15,942 nt of DNA from Anaerolineae bacterium (GCA_016928125.1 JAFGLK010000086.1:1-15942); one strand, 5' to 3'; shown: positions 1 through 7,883, numbered from the stretch's first letter. Made by a program: numbers and translations. Notes: generated from the sequence alone by a model not told the origin.

Positions 1-1451
1 ACCTCCGTCTCATAGCCGTTGGGCATGCGCATGATGAACTCATGAGCGCCCACCGAACGGGCGGCCTCCTCTACCTCCTCGTCGGTCGCCTCGAGCCGGC
101 CGTAGCGGATGTTGTCTCGGATCGTGCCGGAAAAGAGAAAACCCTCCTGCAGAACCAGGCCCAGTTGCTGGCGCAGCGAGTGGATGGCGATCTGGGTCAG
201 AGGCTGGCCATCGATCAGGATGGCGCCCTCGTTCACATCGTAGAAGCGGGTCAGCAGGCTGATCGTGGTGGTTTTGCCCGCGCCGGTAGCGCCCACCAGG
301 GCGATCATCTCGCCGGGCTCGGCCAACAGATCCACATGTTGCAGCACGGGATCCTCGGGCACATAGCTAAAGCTGACGTCCCTGAACTCAACCCGTCCCT
401 GGATGCGCGGCAGCACCACTGGCGTGGGCGGATCCACGATGTCAGGTTCGAGATCGAGCAGCTCAAAGATGCGCTCCGAGGCCGCCATCGCAGCCAGGAT
501 CTGGTCGTAGAGCATGGTGAGCTGGCGGATGGGCTGGAAGAAACGGAACAGATAGAGCAGGAACGCCACCACCACGCCGAAGGTCAGATCGCCTCGCAGT
601 ACCGCCACACTGCCGAACCAGAGGACCAAGCCGATGCCGAAAGATCCGATCACGTCGATGGCCGGGAAGTAGAGTGAGCGCACCACCGCTGCATCCATAT
701 TGGCCTCGAGGTTCTCTCGGTTCACGGCTCGGAAGGAGGCGAAGTTGCGCTCCTCCTGGGCGAACGACTGGATGATGCGCACCCCGGTGACGCCCTCCTC
801 CACATGGCTGGTCACTTGGGCGATCTTCTGGCGGATATCCCGGTAGGCCATGCCCACCCAGCCGCGAAACGTGGCCGAGCCAAGCAGCATCAGGGGCATG
901 ATCGAGAAGGTCAACAACGACATGCGCACGTCCAGGGCCAGCATGGCCAAGACGACGCCGGTCAGGTTAAAGACGGTATTCACCACGGTCACCAGGCCGT
1001 TGCTCAGCAGCTCGTTGAGTAAGTCGATGTCACTGGTGAGGCGCGAGATCGTGTCGCCCATCTCTCGCCCATCGAAAAAACGGAGCGAGAGGGTCTGGAG
1101 ATGAGCGAACACCGCATCGCGCAGGTCATAGATCACTTGCTGACCCAGCCAGCCCGTGACATAGCGCTGCCCCGATATGATCAGTCCGTGAAAGACCACC
1201 GTGCCGAGATAGAGCAGCAAGGTCTGCGTCATGCCCGCGGTGCTGCCGCTCGCGATGTCGCGATCGATGAGCTGGCCCACCAACATCGGGCGCGCCAGGT
1301 CGCTGAGGGTCACTGTCAGCACCGACACGAGCGACAGCAACAGGGCAAAGCGGTAGGGCAGCATGTAGCCCAGCGCACGCAGCAACAGCTTGGGGTTGAA
1401 CTCAGCCTTGTCGGCCGCGGCCAGATGGAACCCGGGCCCCCACATGCCCAT
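1..1451 (-). CDS. ABC exporter half-transporter, second subunit (partial, C-terminus off the left edge)
   Basis: Reading the minus strand from ATG at 1451 gives about 483 codons that run off the window without a stop. The N-terminal ~330 residues form a six-helix ABC exporter membrane domain with the usual RFFD and ISRLTSDID coupling-helix motifs. The nucleotide-binding domain follows with Walker A GATGAGKT (about residue 388) and a Q-loop (VLQEGFLFSGTI). The LSGGQ signature, Walker B and H-loop lie beyond the edge, so whether its ATP site is canonical cannot be read here. The start overlaps the stop of the preceding ABC gene by one base (TGATG), implying translational coupling and a heterodimer with that subunit. 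The substrate is unknown; multidrug or lipid export is typical of the family. A full-length gene would be about 600 residues. Confidence 0.93.
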   Translation of the reverse strand, partial: MGMWGPGFHLAAADKAEFNPKLLLRALGYMLPYRFALLLSLVSVLTVTLSDLARPMLVGQLIDRDIASGSTAGMTQTLLLYLGTVVFHGLIISGQRYVTGWLGQQVIYDLRDAVFAHLQTLSLRFFDGREMGDTISRLTSDIDLLNELLSNGLVTVVNTVFNLTGVVLAMLALDVRMSLLTFSIMPLMLLGSATFRGWVGMAYRDIRQKIAQVTSHVEEGVTGVRIIQSFAQEERNFASFRAVNRENLEANMDAAVVRSLYFPAIDVIGSFGIGLVLWFGSVAVLRGDLTFGVVVAFLLYLFRFFQPIRQLTMLYDQILAAMAASERIFELLDLEPDIVDPPTPVVLPRIQGRVEFRDVSFSYVPEDPVLQHVDLLAEPGEMIALVGATGAGKTTTISLLTRFYDVNEGAILIDGQPLTQIAIHSLRQQLGLVLQEGFLFSGTIRDNIRYGRLEATDEEVEEAARSVGAHEFIMRMPNGYETE

Positions 1452-3187
1452 CAGACCATCTCCTCTTGTTCGGCGAACTGGGTCTCATAGATCCGCCGAT
1501 AAGGCCCATCCACCGCCAGCAGCTCCTCGTGGGTGCCCTCCTGGACGATCTCGCCGCTATCCAGAACAACGATCCGATCCGCGTTCTTGACCGTCGAAAG
1601 GCGGTGGGCGATCACGAACGCCGTGCGATCCTCCATGGCGCGCGCCAACGCTTGTTGGATCAAGTACTCTGTTTCCACGTCCACGCTCGAGGTCGAGTCA
1701 TCCATGATCAGGATCTTGGCGTTAAGCAACAGGGCGCGTGCGATGGTCACGCGCTGGCGCTGCCCACCCGAGAGGGTCACGCCACGCTCGCCCACGTGCG
1801 TCTGGTATCCGTCCGGGAAGCTCATGACAAAATCGTGGGCCTGGGCGGCTTGGGCCGCCGCCACAATCTCCTCGTGGCTGGCGTCGGGGCGGCCGTAGGC
1901 GATATTCTCGGCGATGGTGCCCGAGAAGAGCAGGGCCTCTTGAAAGATGGTGCCGATCTGGCGGCGCAGTGAATTGAGCGTCACGTCGCGCACATCGTAG
2001 CCATCGATCGTGACCCTTCCCGCGGTCGCGTCGTAGAAGCGTGGGATCATATTGATGACCGAGGTCTTGCCCGAGCCGGTCGCGCCCAGGAGCGCGATCG
2101 TCTCACCGGGTCGGGCGACCAAGTCGATCCCCTTGAGCACCGCGCTGCCCTCCTCATAGCCAAACGACACCTTCTCAAAGCGCACCTCGCCGTGAATGGG
2201 AGGCAGCTCGATGGCGTCGGGGGCCTCCTCGATGTCCGGCCGAGCATCGAGCACCTCATAGATGCGCGTGCCGGCCGCCGAAGCCTGCCGAGCCATGACC
2301 ACCATCCAGCCGATCATGCGAATCGGGCCGGTCAGCATCATCAGATAGCCTTGTGAGGCCACCAACTCGCCCAGACTGAGTGTGCCGTTGATTACCGACC
2401 AGGCGCCAAACGCCAGGATGAGCAAGGTGCCCAGGTTGGTCAGGAACTCCATCGCTGGCATGAACGTGGAAAAGAGCCGGACCATGATCATGCGCAGTCC
2501 CATGAACGCCTTGAGCTCGCGCCTGAACTTGGAGATCTCGTGCTCCTCGCGCGCAAAGGCCTTGACCACCCGCGCCCCGGCGTAGTTCTCCTGAATCTGG
2601 GCCGTGATCAGCCCAAACTGTTGACGCAGCCGGTAGAACAGAGGGCCGAGCGAGCTGGATCCTTTGAGCGCGACGATGGCCATGGGAGGCACCATCAACC
2701 AGCCCAGCAACCCGATCTGCCAGCTCATGCGAAAAAGCATGACGCTGGCGCCCAGGAAGGTCAGGCCCATGCCCAGGATGCTGCTCAGCCCAAAGTCGAA
2801 GAAGCGCGTGACGCTGTCGATGTCGCTCGTCAGGCGCGAGATGAGCTGGCCAGTGCGCGAGCGGTCGTGGTAGCTGAAAGGCAGGTTAATGATATAGTCG
2901 TACAGGGCATTGCGCAGATCATACACCGCGCCCTGCACCGCGCTGGCCATGGTCACGCGTTGCGCAAAATGAACAAAGGCATTCAGCATCGCGATGCCCA
3001 CCGACCCCGCCGCGTAGAGCCCGATGATCGAGAGGCTGCCATACTCGACGGCCGCGTCGATCACCCCCTGGATCATCAGGGGCGTCACCAGCCCCAACAC
3101 CGAGGTGATCAGCAAGGAGACGGCAGTCGCGATGACGGCGCCCTTGTATTTCCACAAGAAGCTCAAGGCGCGGAAGAGTGGGTCCAT
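1451..3187 (-). CDS. ABC exporter half-transporter, first subunit (degenerate ATP site)
   Basis: This is a complete ABC-type exporter subunit of about 578 residues, usual for the family: a six-helix membrane domain (about 1-300) followed by an ATPase domain. Visible motifs, numbered from Met at 3187, are Walker A GATGSGKT (368-375), Q-loop Q416, signature LSGGQ (472-476), Walker B ILIMDD (D496) and H-loop His528. The residue after the Walker B Asp is Asp497, not the catalytic Glu. This is the mark of the non-hydrolysing site in heterodimeric exporters such as TM287/288, LmrCD and BmrCD, so the gene at 1-1451 is the expected partner. I chose ATG 3187 because GGTGG precedes it closely and it sits one base after the adaptor's stop. 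An in-frame ATG at 3208 would add seven residues but overlaps the adaptor and has a poorer ribosome site. Confidence 0.95.
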   Translation of the reverse strand: MDPLFRALSFLWKYKGAVIATAVSLLITSVLGLVTPLMIQGVIDAAVEYGSLSIIGLYAAGSVGIAMLNAFVHFAQRVTMASAVQGAVYDLRNALYDYIINLPFSYHDRSRTGQLISRLTSDIDSVTRFFDFGLSSILGMGLTFLGASVMLFRMSWQIGLLGWLMVPPMAIVALKGSSSLGPLFYRLRQQFGLITAQIQENYAGARVVKAFAREEHEISKFRRELKAFMGLRMIMVRLFSTFMPAMEFLTNLGTLLILAFGAWSVINGTLSLGELVASQGYLMMLTGPIRMIGWMVVMARQASAAGTRIYEVLDARPDIEEAPDAIELPPIHGEVRFEKVSFGYEEGSAVLKGIDLVARPGETIALLGATGSGKTSVINMIPRFYDATAGRVTIDGYDVRDVTLNSLRRQIGTIFQEALLFSGTIAENIAYGRPDASHEEIVAAAQAAQAHDFVMSFPDGYQTHVGERGVTLSGGQRQRVTIARALLLNAKILIMDDSTSSVDVETEYLIQQALARAMEDRTAFVIAHRLSTVKNADRIVVLDSGEIVQEGTHEELLAVDGPYRRIYETQFAEQEEMV

Positions 3188-3188
3188 G

Positions 3189-3851
3189 CTACCACCATTG
3201 GCGCGCATCGAGCTTGATGCGCACGTCGACGGTCATGCCCGGGTAGAGCTCATAGCCAGCCGGATCGAACGAGATGATCACAGGCACCTCGGGCCGGGCC
3301 GTGGTCGTGGTTGCGCCCTCGCGCAGCGCCAGCGTGGTGGCCGCGCCGATCTGTTCTACCTGTCCCCAGAAGCGCCGCCGCCACGTGCGCGTGCGTACGC
3401 GAACGCGCACCCGCTGCCCCAGCTCCACCTGAGGGATGCGCGACTCGTGGATGCTGGCGGTTATCCACAACTGGGTTGGATCGACCAGGGTCATCATCAT
3501 CTGCCCCGAGGTCAAGCCGTCGCCGACCTGGACCGCCTGCTCGGCGATCAGGCCATCCAGGGGTGCGCGCACGGGCACTCGCAGGCGCGTGGGGCCCGCC
3601 TCGCCGGTCGAGATCACCGTCTCCACGGTGGCCACCGCTTCATCCGCCGCCACCGCGTCGCCCACCTGAAGAGGGGCATCCACGACCCGTCCGACCACAG
3701 GCGCGCGCACCTGAACCACGCGACCCTCGATCTGGGCGTGCAGTGTGTCGACATAGGCGATATTGATCCAGGCAAAGTAACCCACCAGGCCAAGCACAGC
3801 GATCAGAATCAGGCCTCCGACGACGCCGACGATGCGAGCTTTTTCTCTCAT
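3189..3851 (-). CDS. Short HlyD-family efflux adaptor
   Basis: The product has 220 residues. It has one N-terminal membrane anchor (about residues 8-30), then a biotinyl/lipoyl-like fold in two halves (residues about 40-75 and 90-120, with GRVVDAPLQVGDAV and PLDGLIAEQAVQVGDGL motifs). A beta-barrel segment follows (WITASIHESRIPQVELGQRVRVRV), and the C-terminus carries the PGMTVDVRI strand typical of periplasmic adaptor proteins. There is almost no coiled-coil hairpin between the lipoyl halves, so it is a minimal adaptor. It starts three bases after the stop of the longer adaptor and its stop is one base before the ABC start, so all are co-translated. It probably docks on the outer face of the ABC pair. 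Two different adaptors in one operon is unusual. Confidence 0.9.
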   Translation of the reverse strand: MREKARIVGVVGGLILIAVLGLVGYFAWINIAYVDTLHAQIEGRVVQVRAPVVGRVVDAPLQVGDAVAADEAVATVETVISTGEAGPTRLRVPVRAPLDGLIAEQAVQVGDGLTSGQMMMTLVDPTQLWITASIHESRIPQVELGQRVRVRVRTRTWRRRFWGQVEQIGAATTLALREGATTTTARPEVPVIISFDPAGYELYPGMTVDVRIKLDARQWW

Positions 3852-3854
3852 GTC

Positions 3855-5429
3855 CTATCGTCCTCCGGCTCTCTGGCTGGGCGCGTCGCCCAGGTCTGGC
3901 TGCGACAGGGCCACGGGCACCGTGTGGATGCGCACCTGCGCCCCTTCGGTTAACCCCTCCAGTACCTCCACATAGCGACCCGTGCGGACCCCCAGGCTCA
4001 CCACCGCCTCCTCCCAGCGCCCGTTGCTGCGCACCTGAACAACCCACTGGCCTCCCTCGCGGCGCAGCGCGCCCCGGGGCACCAGCAGGGCGGCCTCCTG
4101 CTCCGAGATGGGGATCTGCACGTCAGCCGTCATGCCCGGGCGCGCGGCCACCTGATCGGCGCCCAGTGCAATGCTGACCTTGTAGCTCACCAGCGCGCCG
4201 CTGCCGGAGGGTAAAGGCGCGATCTCGTCCACCTGGCCATCCAGCCAGCGCTGGGGATAAGCGTGTAGGCGCACCCGCGCCGCCGAGCCAGGCTGTAGGG
4301 CAGCGACCTCGCTCTCATGTACCTGCACCTCGATCGTGGGCGCGGATAGATCGCTGAGAACGATGATCGCCGTGCCCGCGGCCACCGTCTGGCCCACGCT
4401 GGCGCGCAGATCCACCACCGTCCCGCTGGCAGGGGCCCGCAGCGCCGCTCCCTCGAGACGGTGCTGTGCCGCGGCCAGGGCCAGTTCGGCCGCTCGGACC
4501 TGGGCGCGCGCCATCTCCACCTCCTCGGGCAGCGGTCGATTCTCAAGCTTTTCCAGGTTGGCCTCCGCCTGTCTGATCTGGGCGGCGGCGGCCATCAGTT
4601 CGTCGTTGTCCGCCTTGGCCAGAAGCGTCTCATAGTTGGCCCGCGCCTGGGCCAATTGGGCCGCCGCAGCCTGGCGCTCCGCCGCTGTGGGTGGCTCGTA
4701 GAGCTGCTGCAGCTCGACCTCGGCCGCTTGGACGGCCACCTCGGCATTGAGCACCGCGGCCTCGGCCGCATCCTTCTGGGCCTGTGAGGCGCTCTTGCTG
4801 CCCGCGACCGCGTCTCGGGTGGCCTGCGCGCCCCAGAGCGCGTTCTTGGCCTCGTCCACCTTGAGACGCGCGAGCCTCACCTCCTCCTCTGTGGGCCCAC
4901 GCTGCAGATCAGCCACCTTGGCCTCGGCCGAGCTGATTGCCGCCTGAGCCGCGGCGATCTCGGCTTCCGTTGGCCCCACTCCCACTTGATCGTAGCGCGC
5001 TTGAGCTGCCTCCAGGGCCGCCCGGGCTGCGTCCAACTCGAGCGCGGTCGGTTTGCGCTGGGCCTGAGTCAGGCGAGCCTCGCTGAGCTCAAGAGCCGCC
5101 TGAGCCTGCTGCACTTGGAGCTCGAGCTCGACGGCGTCGAGGCGGGCCAAAATGTCGCCCACCTGGACCCGCTCACTTTCCTTTACAGCGATCTCCTGGA
5201 TACGTCCCCCTACGGCAAAGGTGAGGGTCTCCTCAGAGGGAGACGCCACCGCACCCACTGCCTCGAGCGCCACGCTCAAGGGGCCACGCCCCACGATCGC
5301 GATCTGCCCCTGTGAGGGTGGGGCGGCAGGCTCGGCTAACCACCACACGTAAGCGGCCCCGATGCCCACACCGGCGATGACAATCACGATCGCAAAGCCC
5401 GCCCACATTCTCCAGTTTTTCAATCCCAT
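3855..5429 (-). CDS. HlyD-family membrane-fusion adaptor with long coiled-coil hairpin
   Basis: From ATG 5429 the protein has 524 residues. It shows a membrane anchor (about 9-31), the first half of the lipoyl domain (GGRIQEIAVKESERVQVGDIL), then about 240 residues of Ala/Gln/Glu-rich coiled coil. That region is built of roughly 26-residue units, several opening with PT-x-x-E. The second lipoyl half (LRAPASGTVVDLRASVGQTV), a beta-barrel segment and a C-terminal membrane-proximal segment with PGMTADVQIP follow. It is the first gene of the efflux operon and would bridge the ABC pair to the cell exterior. The coding frame stays open to 5513, but residues upstream of 5429 are not family-like. GGAGGAG abuts the ATG, so a TTG two codons further in, with better spacing, is an alternative start. 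Confidence 0.93.
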   Translation of the reverse strand: MGLKNWRMWAGFAIVIVIAGVGIGAAYVWWLAEPAAPPSQGQIAIVGRGPLSVALEAVGAVASPSEETLTFAVGGRIQEIAVKESERVQVGDILARLDAVELELQVQQAQAALELSEARLTQAQRKPTALELDAARAALEAAQARYDQVGVGPTEAEIAAAQAAISSAEAKVADLQRGPTEEEVRLARLKVDEAKNALWGAQATRDAVAGSKSASQAQKDAAEAAVLNAEVAVQAAEVELQQLYEPPTAAERQAAAAQLAQARANYETLLAKADNDELMAAAAQIRQAEANLEKLENRPLPEEVEMARAQVRAAELALAAAQHRLEGAALRAPASGTVVDLRASVGQTVAAGTAIIVLSDLSAPTIEVQVHESEVAALQPGSAARVRLHAYPQRWLDGQVDEIAPLPSGSGALVSYKVSIALGADQVAARPGMTADVQIPISEQEAALLVPRGALRREGGQWVVQVRSNGRWEEAVVSLGVRTGRYVEVLEGLTEGAQVRIHTVPVALSQPDLGDAPSQRAGGR

Positions 5430-5560
5430 CTCCTCCACGCAAGAGTGTAGTGTAAGCCATGCGGACGGCCAACTGCGCGATCGGGTGTTGGCGGACAGAG
5501 GCCATCTGAGCATCCAAACGCATCATAGGCCGGATGTCCTCTTCGGTCAACAGGAGCCCC

Positions 5561-5589
5561 ATTGTAGCTTTCCTTGACAACGTTGTCAA
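5561..5589 (-). promoter_or_regulatory. Promoter of the efflux operon
   Basis: On the minus strand TTGACA (5589-5584) is followed by a 17-base spacer and TACAAT (5566-5561). That is a perfect -35 box and a five-of-six -10 box for the housekeeping sigma factor. Transcription would start near 5554, leaving a leader of about 125 bases before the adaptor start at 5429. Confidence 0.75.
5574..5589. promoter_or_regulatory. Perfect 16-bp palindromic operator
   Basis: TTGACAACGTTGTCAA is a perfect inverted repeat with no spacer. It covers the whole -35 box of the efflux promoter and the first ten bases of its spacer, so a dimeric protein bound here would block RNA polymerase. It lies 18 bases upstream of the -35 box of the divergent recombinase-like gene. 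Its size and symmetry suit a TetR- or MarR-type dimer, but no such regulator is encoded in the window. Function is inferred from symmetry and position. Confidence 0.65.
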
Positions 5590-5606
5590 TCACGCGCCTT
5601 GACTCA

Positions 5607-5635
5607 TTGACCGTGCGCAAAGTGCGTGCTATACT
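5607..5635 (+). promoter_or_regulatory. Promoter of the recombinase-like gene
   Basis: TTGACC (5607-5612), a 17-base spacer and TATACT (5630-5635) form a near-consensus housekeeping promoter. The start of transcription would fall near 5642, about 27 bases before the ATG at 5669. AAAGGA at 5655-5660 is the ribosome binding site, eight bases before the start codon. Confidence 0.75.
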
Positions 5636-5668
5636 TACGTCAAATGGCTATCCGAAAGGACGGGGGAT

Positions 5669-6616
5669 ATGCAAGTCACGCAGCCCGAGTTGTTCCCTTT
5701 TGGCAACCCCGACGTCATCCATCTGCCGCCGAGTCCGGCGCTCAGCGGGGAGAGCCCGCTGCGGGATGCCCTCGAGCCCTTTGACGACCATATGCGCCAG
5801 CGTGAGCTGGCGCCAAACACGATCAAGGCCTTCGGCAGCGATCTCAAGCTCTTGGTCGAGTATCTGGGAGAGGATACTCCACTTCTCGGGTGCACCACTC
5901 AGCGCCTGAACGCCTTTGTGCACTATCTCCAGCACGAACGGGACGTGCCTTGCTCGCCCAAGTCGCTCCATCGCCGGGTTACCACCGTCAAGGTCTTTTT
6001 CCGCTGGTTACACGACAACGGTGTACTCGCGACCGATCCCTCGGACCCGCTGGATCACACGCGCCCCGCTCCCCGGCTACCGCAGGTGCTCAGCGATGCG
6101 CAAGTGGAGCGTCTGCTGGAGGTCACTCGCAGCATGCGAGACGCCGATGAGTCGCCCGACGCTCGGCCGCACCTTCTGGTCACTCTTTTGCTCGACACAG
6201 GCATCAAGAAGGGCGAATGCATGGGCATCGAGCTGCAGCACATCGACCTCAGCGATCCTAAGCAGCCCTCTGTCTACATCCAGTACGAGAAGCCGCGCCA
6301 GCGCTTCAAATCCCGGCGACTGGCCCTTTCGTCGGAGTGGGTGGAGACGCTGCAGCCCTACGTGTCGCGCTACCAGCCGCGTACCCATCTGTTTGAATGC
6401 ACGGCCCGCAATCTCGAGTATGTGCTCGACAATGTTTCGATCGTAGCGGGGCTGCCAGAGCGGATGGGCTTTGAGACCTTGCGCTGGACCTGCGCGGTGC
6501 AGGGGTTCAAGGCGGGCATTGACCCTGACCGGCTTCGGCGCAAGCTGGGCCTCTCCGCCATTTCGTGGCGCGAGACGCTCCCGCTGATCGAGGCGCTGGC
6601 CGAAGATCCGCTCTAG
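5669..6616 (+). CDS. Tyrosine-recombinase-family protein lacking catalytic residues
   Basis: The product has 315 residues, full length for XerC/D-like proteins. An N-terminal core-binding (SAM-like) domain is clear at about 29-125 (APNTIKAFGSDLKLLVEYL; VTTVKVFFRWLHDNGVL). A catalytic-type domain follows (about 140-315). By motif alignment the first catalytic Arg is Lys180 (TGIKKGE where families have TGLRxSE), the His of HxxR is Glu269, and Arg272 is kept. The LGH His is Leu295 and the position of the nucleophilic Tyr falls on Leu304; no Tyr occurs in the C-terminal tail. The fold is intact but strand cleavage should be impossible. The gene is divergent from the efflux operon, with its own strong promoter and ribosome site, so it is not an obvious pseudogene. 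A DNA-binding or structural role is inferred. Confidence 0.85.
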   Translation: MQVTQPELFPFGNPDVIHLPPSPALSGESPLRDALEPFDDHMRQRELAPNTIKAFGSDLKLLVEYLGEDTPLLGCTTQRLNAFVHYLQHERDVPCSPKSLHRRVTTVKVFFRWLHDNGVLATDPSDPLDHTRPAPRLPQVLSDAQVERLLEVTRSMRDADESPDARPHLLVTLLLDTGIKKGECMGIELQHIDLSDPKQPSVYIQYEKPRQRFKSRRLALSSEWVETLQPYVSRYQPRTHLFECTARNLEYVLDNVSIVAGLPERMGFETLRWTCAVQGFKAGIDPDRLRRKLGLSAISWRETLPLIEALAEDPL

Positions 6617-6632
6617 CCGACCTCGAACGGGC

Positions 6633-7508
6633 TCAGCCGGGCCTGTCCTCCAGCAGGTAACACAATCCCACCGTGCCAGGCCCAGAGTGTACCGTCAGCA
6701 CCGGGCAGAGCTCGCACATCAAGGTTTCCACCACGTCGGTGGAGGCCTGGACCAGGCGTCCTAGATGCGCAGCCTCAGCCTCAGCCGCCGCGTGGGTGAG
6801 GGCCAACCTGATCGCGCCTCCGGAGGCCGCGCTGTGGGCCAATTCGGCGATGCGGCGCAGCGCCCTCTCGCGCGTGCGCGCCACGCCCAGAGGGGTGATC
6901 ACGCCCCCCTCCATGCTGATCAAGGGCTTGATGCGCAACAGACCGCTCACCAGATGCTGGGCGCGGCCGATACGCCCTCCCATGTAGAGATAACGCAGCG
7001 TGTCGGCGGTCTGGATCATGCGCGTGGCCGGGATCAGCGCGCGGATGAGACGCTTCAGATCGGCAGGGCTGGCGCCCTCTTGGGCTGCCCGAGCGGTCTG
7101 AAGGGCGATCCAGCCATGACACATGGACACATTCCACGTGTCGATCACGACGATCTCAAGATGAGGCCAGATATCGCGCGCCATGTCTCGCGCCACGCAG
7201 GCCGACCCATAGGCCCCGCTCGCGTGCGAGGCCATATGGAACGAGAAGATGGTACTGGCGCGCTCGGCGGCAGCGCCATAGGCCTCCAGATAGGCCCCGG
7301 GGGAGGGATTGGCAGTGGTTGGGAGTCGGCCGCTGTCTGGAAGCTGCGTCAGGTAGGCGTTGAACTCGTCTGACGTGATATCGATCAGGTCGCGATAGCT
7401 GCGGCCCTCGATCACGACCGTGTAGGGCACCATAATGAGGCCATAGCGACCGTATATCGCAGTGGGCAAGCTCGCAGTGCTGTCGACGACGATCCCAATC
7501 TGAGCCAT
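6633..7508 (-). CDS. DegV family fatty-acid-binding protein
   Basis: From ATG 7508 the protein has 291 residues, normal for DegV. The N-terminal phosphate/acyl-binding motif DSTASLP (canonical DSTSDLP), TTANPSPGAY (canonical TSQPSPGEF), SHASGAYGSA, and the C-terminal-half signature YLYMGGRIGRAQHLVSGLLRIKPLIS are all present. Family members bind a fatty acid; FakB proteins in this family present it to the kinase FakA for activation and entry into phospholipids. No FakA is seen here, so the enzyme partner is unknown. AAAGGA nine bases before 7508 supports this start over the in-frame ATG at 7583. An ACP gene lies 141 bases upstream with a terminator-like hairpin between, so the two may be separately transcribed. 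The 3' end converges on the recombinase-like gene with only 16 bases between. Confidence 0.93.
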   Translation of the reverse strand: MAQIGIVVDSTASLPTAIYGRYGLIMVPYTVVIEGRSYRDLIDITSDEFNAYLTQLPDSGRLPTTANPSPGAYLEAYGAAAERASTIFSFHMASHASGAYGSACVARDMARDIWPHLEIVVIDTWNVSMCHGWIALQTARAAQEGASPADLKRLIRALIPATRMIQTADTLRYLYMGGRIGRAQHLVSGLLRIKPLISMEGGVITPLGVARTRERALRRIAELAHSAASGGAIRLALTHAAAEAEAAHLGRLVQASTDVVETLMCELCPVLTVHSGPGTVGLCYLLEDRPG

Positions 7509-7581
7509 GCTAGGGCATCCTTTACGGATATGAGGTTCCAGACGCTGCGCTCCCCATGCACTAGCCTCCCAGCCAGAGAGC

Positions 7582-7619
7582 AAAACAGGGATGCCTGGCC
7601 CAGCGCCAACACATCCCTG
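7582..7619 (-). terminator. Probable intrinsic terminator after the ACP gene
   Basis: On the minus strand CAGGGATG (7619-7612) pairs perfectly with CATCCCTG (7593-7586) around an 18-base loop and is followed directly by TTTT (7585-7582). It lies about 30 bases past the ACP stop codon. The loop is long and the T-run short, so it may be only moderately efficient. Confidence 0.55.
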
Positions 7620-7649
7620 CTGGCCCGCGTGAGAATGCGGGGTGGTTTG

Positions 7650-7883
7650 CTAGACGAGATTCGCGTCGATAAACGTGACGGCGTCCTTTACAGTCTGGAT
7701 CGTCTGAGCCTGTTCGTCCGAGATCGAGCCGTCGAATTCCTCCTCGATCGCCATGATCAGCTCGACCAGATCGAGCGAGTCGGCCTCGAGATCCTCACGA
7801 AAACTGGCCTCCATGGTGATCTGATCTTCATCGACGCCCAATTGCTCCACGATGATTTTCTTCACCCGGTCAAAAGTTGACAT
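7650..7883 (-). CDS. acpP: Acyl carrier protein
   Basis: The 77-residue acidic protein matches ACP along its whole length. It has the helix-I segment [22 protein letters not shown], then [23 protein letters not shown], in which Ser36 of the DSL motif is the site for the 4'-phosphopantetheine arm. The normal C-terminal helix ([13 protein letters not shown]) follows. It carries growing acyl chains in fatty acid synthesis. GGGAGG lies nine bases before the ATG. It stands apart from other fatty acid synthesis genes; only a DegV-family gene is near. Because it is isolated, it could be a secondary ACP, but the sequence itself looks like a housekeeping AcpP. Confidence 0.95.
   Translation of the reverse strand: MSTFDRVKKIIVEQLGVDEDQITMEASFREDLEADSLDLVELIMAIEEEFDGSISDEQAQTIQTVKDAVTFIDANLV

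Noticed and set aside
2540..3953. Long plus-strand open frames opposite the ABC and adaptor genes
   Set aside because: They lie antisense to well-supported genes, have His/Arg/Gln-rich low-order sequence and no ribosome sites. They are expected by-products of high GC content.
5430..5513. Longer N-terminus for the long adaptor (ATG at 5513)
   Set aside because: The extra 28 residues (Arg/Ser/Trp-rich) do not fit the family, and the membrane anchor follows directly after ATG 5429, which has GGAGGAG in front.
5233..5589. Minus-strand frame starting at the operator and running into the adaptor gene
   Set aside because: Its ATG codons at 5589 and 5562 lie in the promoter boxes and would not be transcribed; the later part is the adaptor gene in the wrong frame. 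The stretch 5430-5554 is best seen as the untranslated leader.
5669..6616. Recombinase-like gene as a sign of an integrated mobile element
   Set aside because: The active site is missing, no attachment-site repeats or phage/transposon genes are seen nearby, and base composition matches the neighbours.
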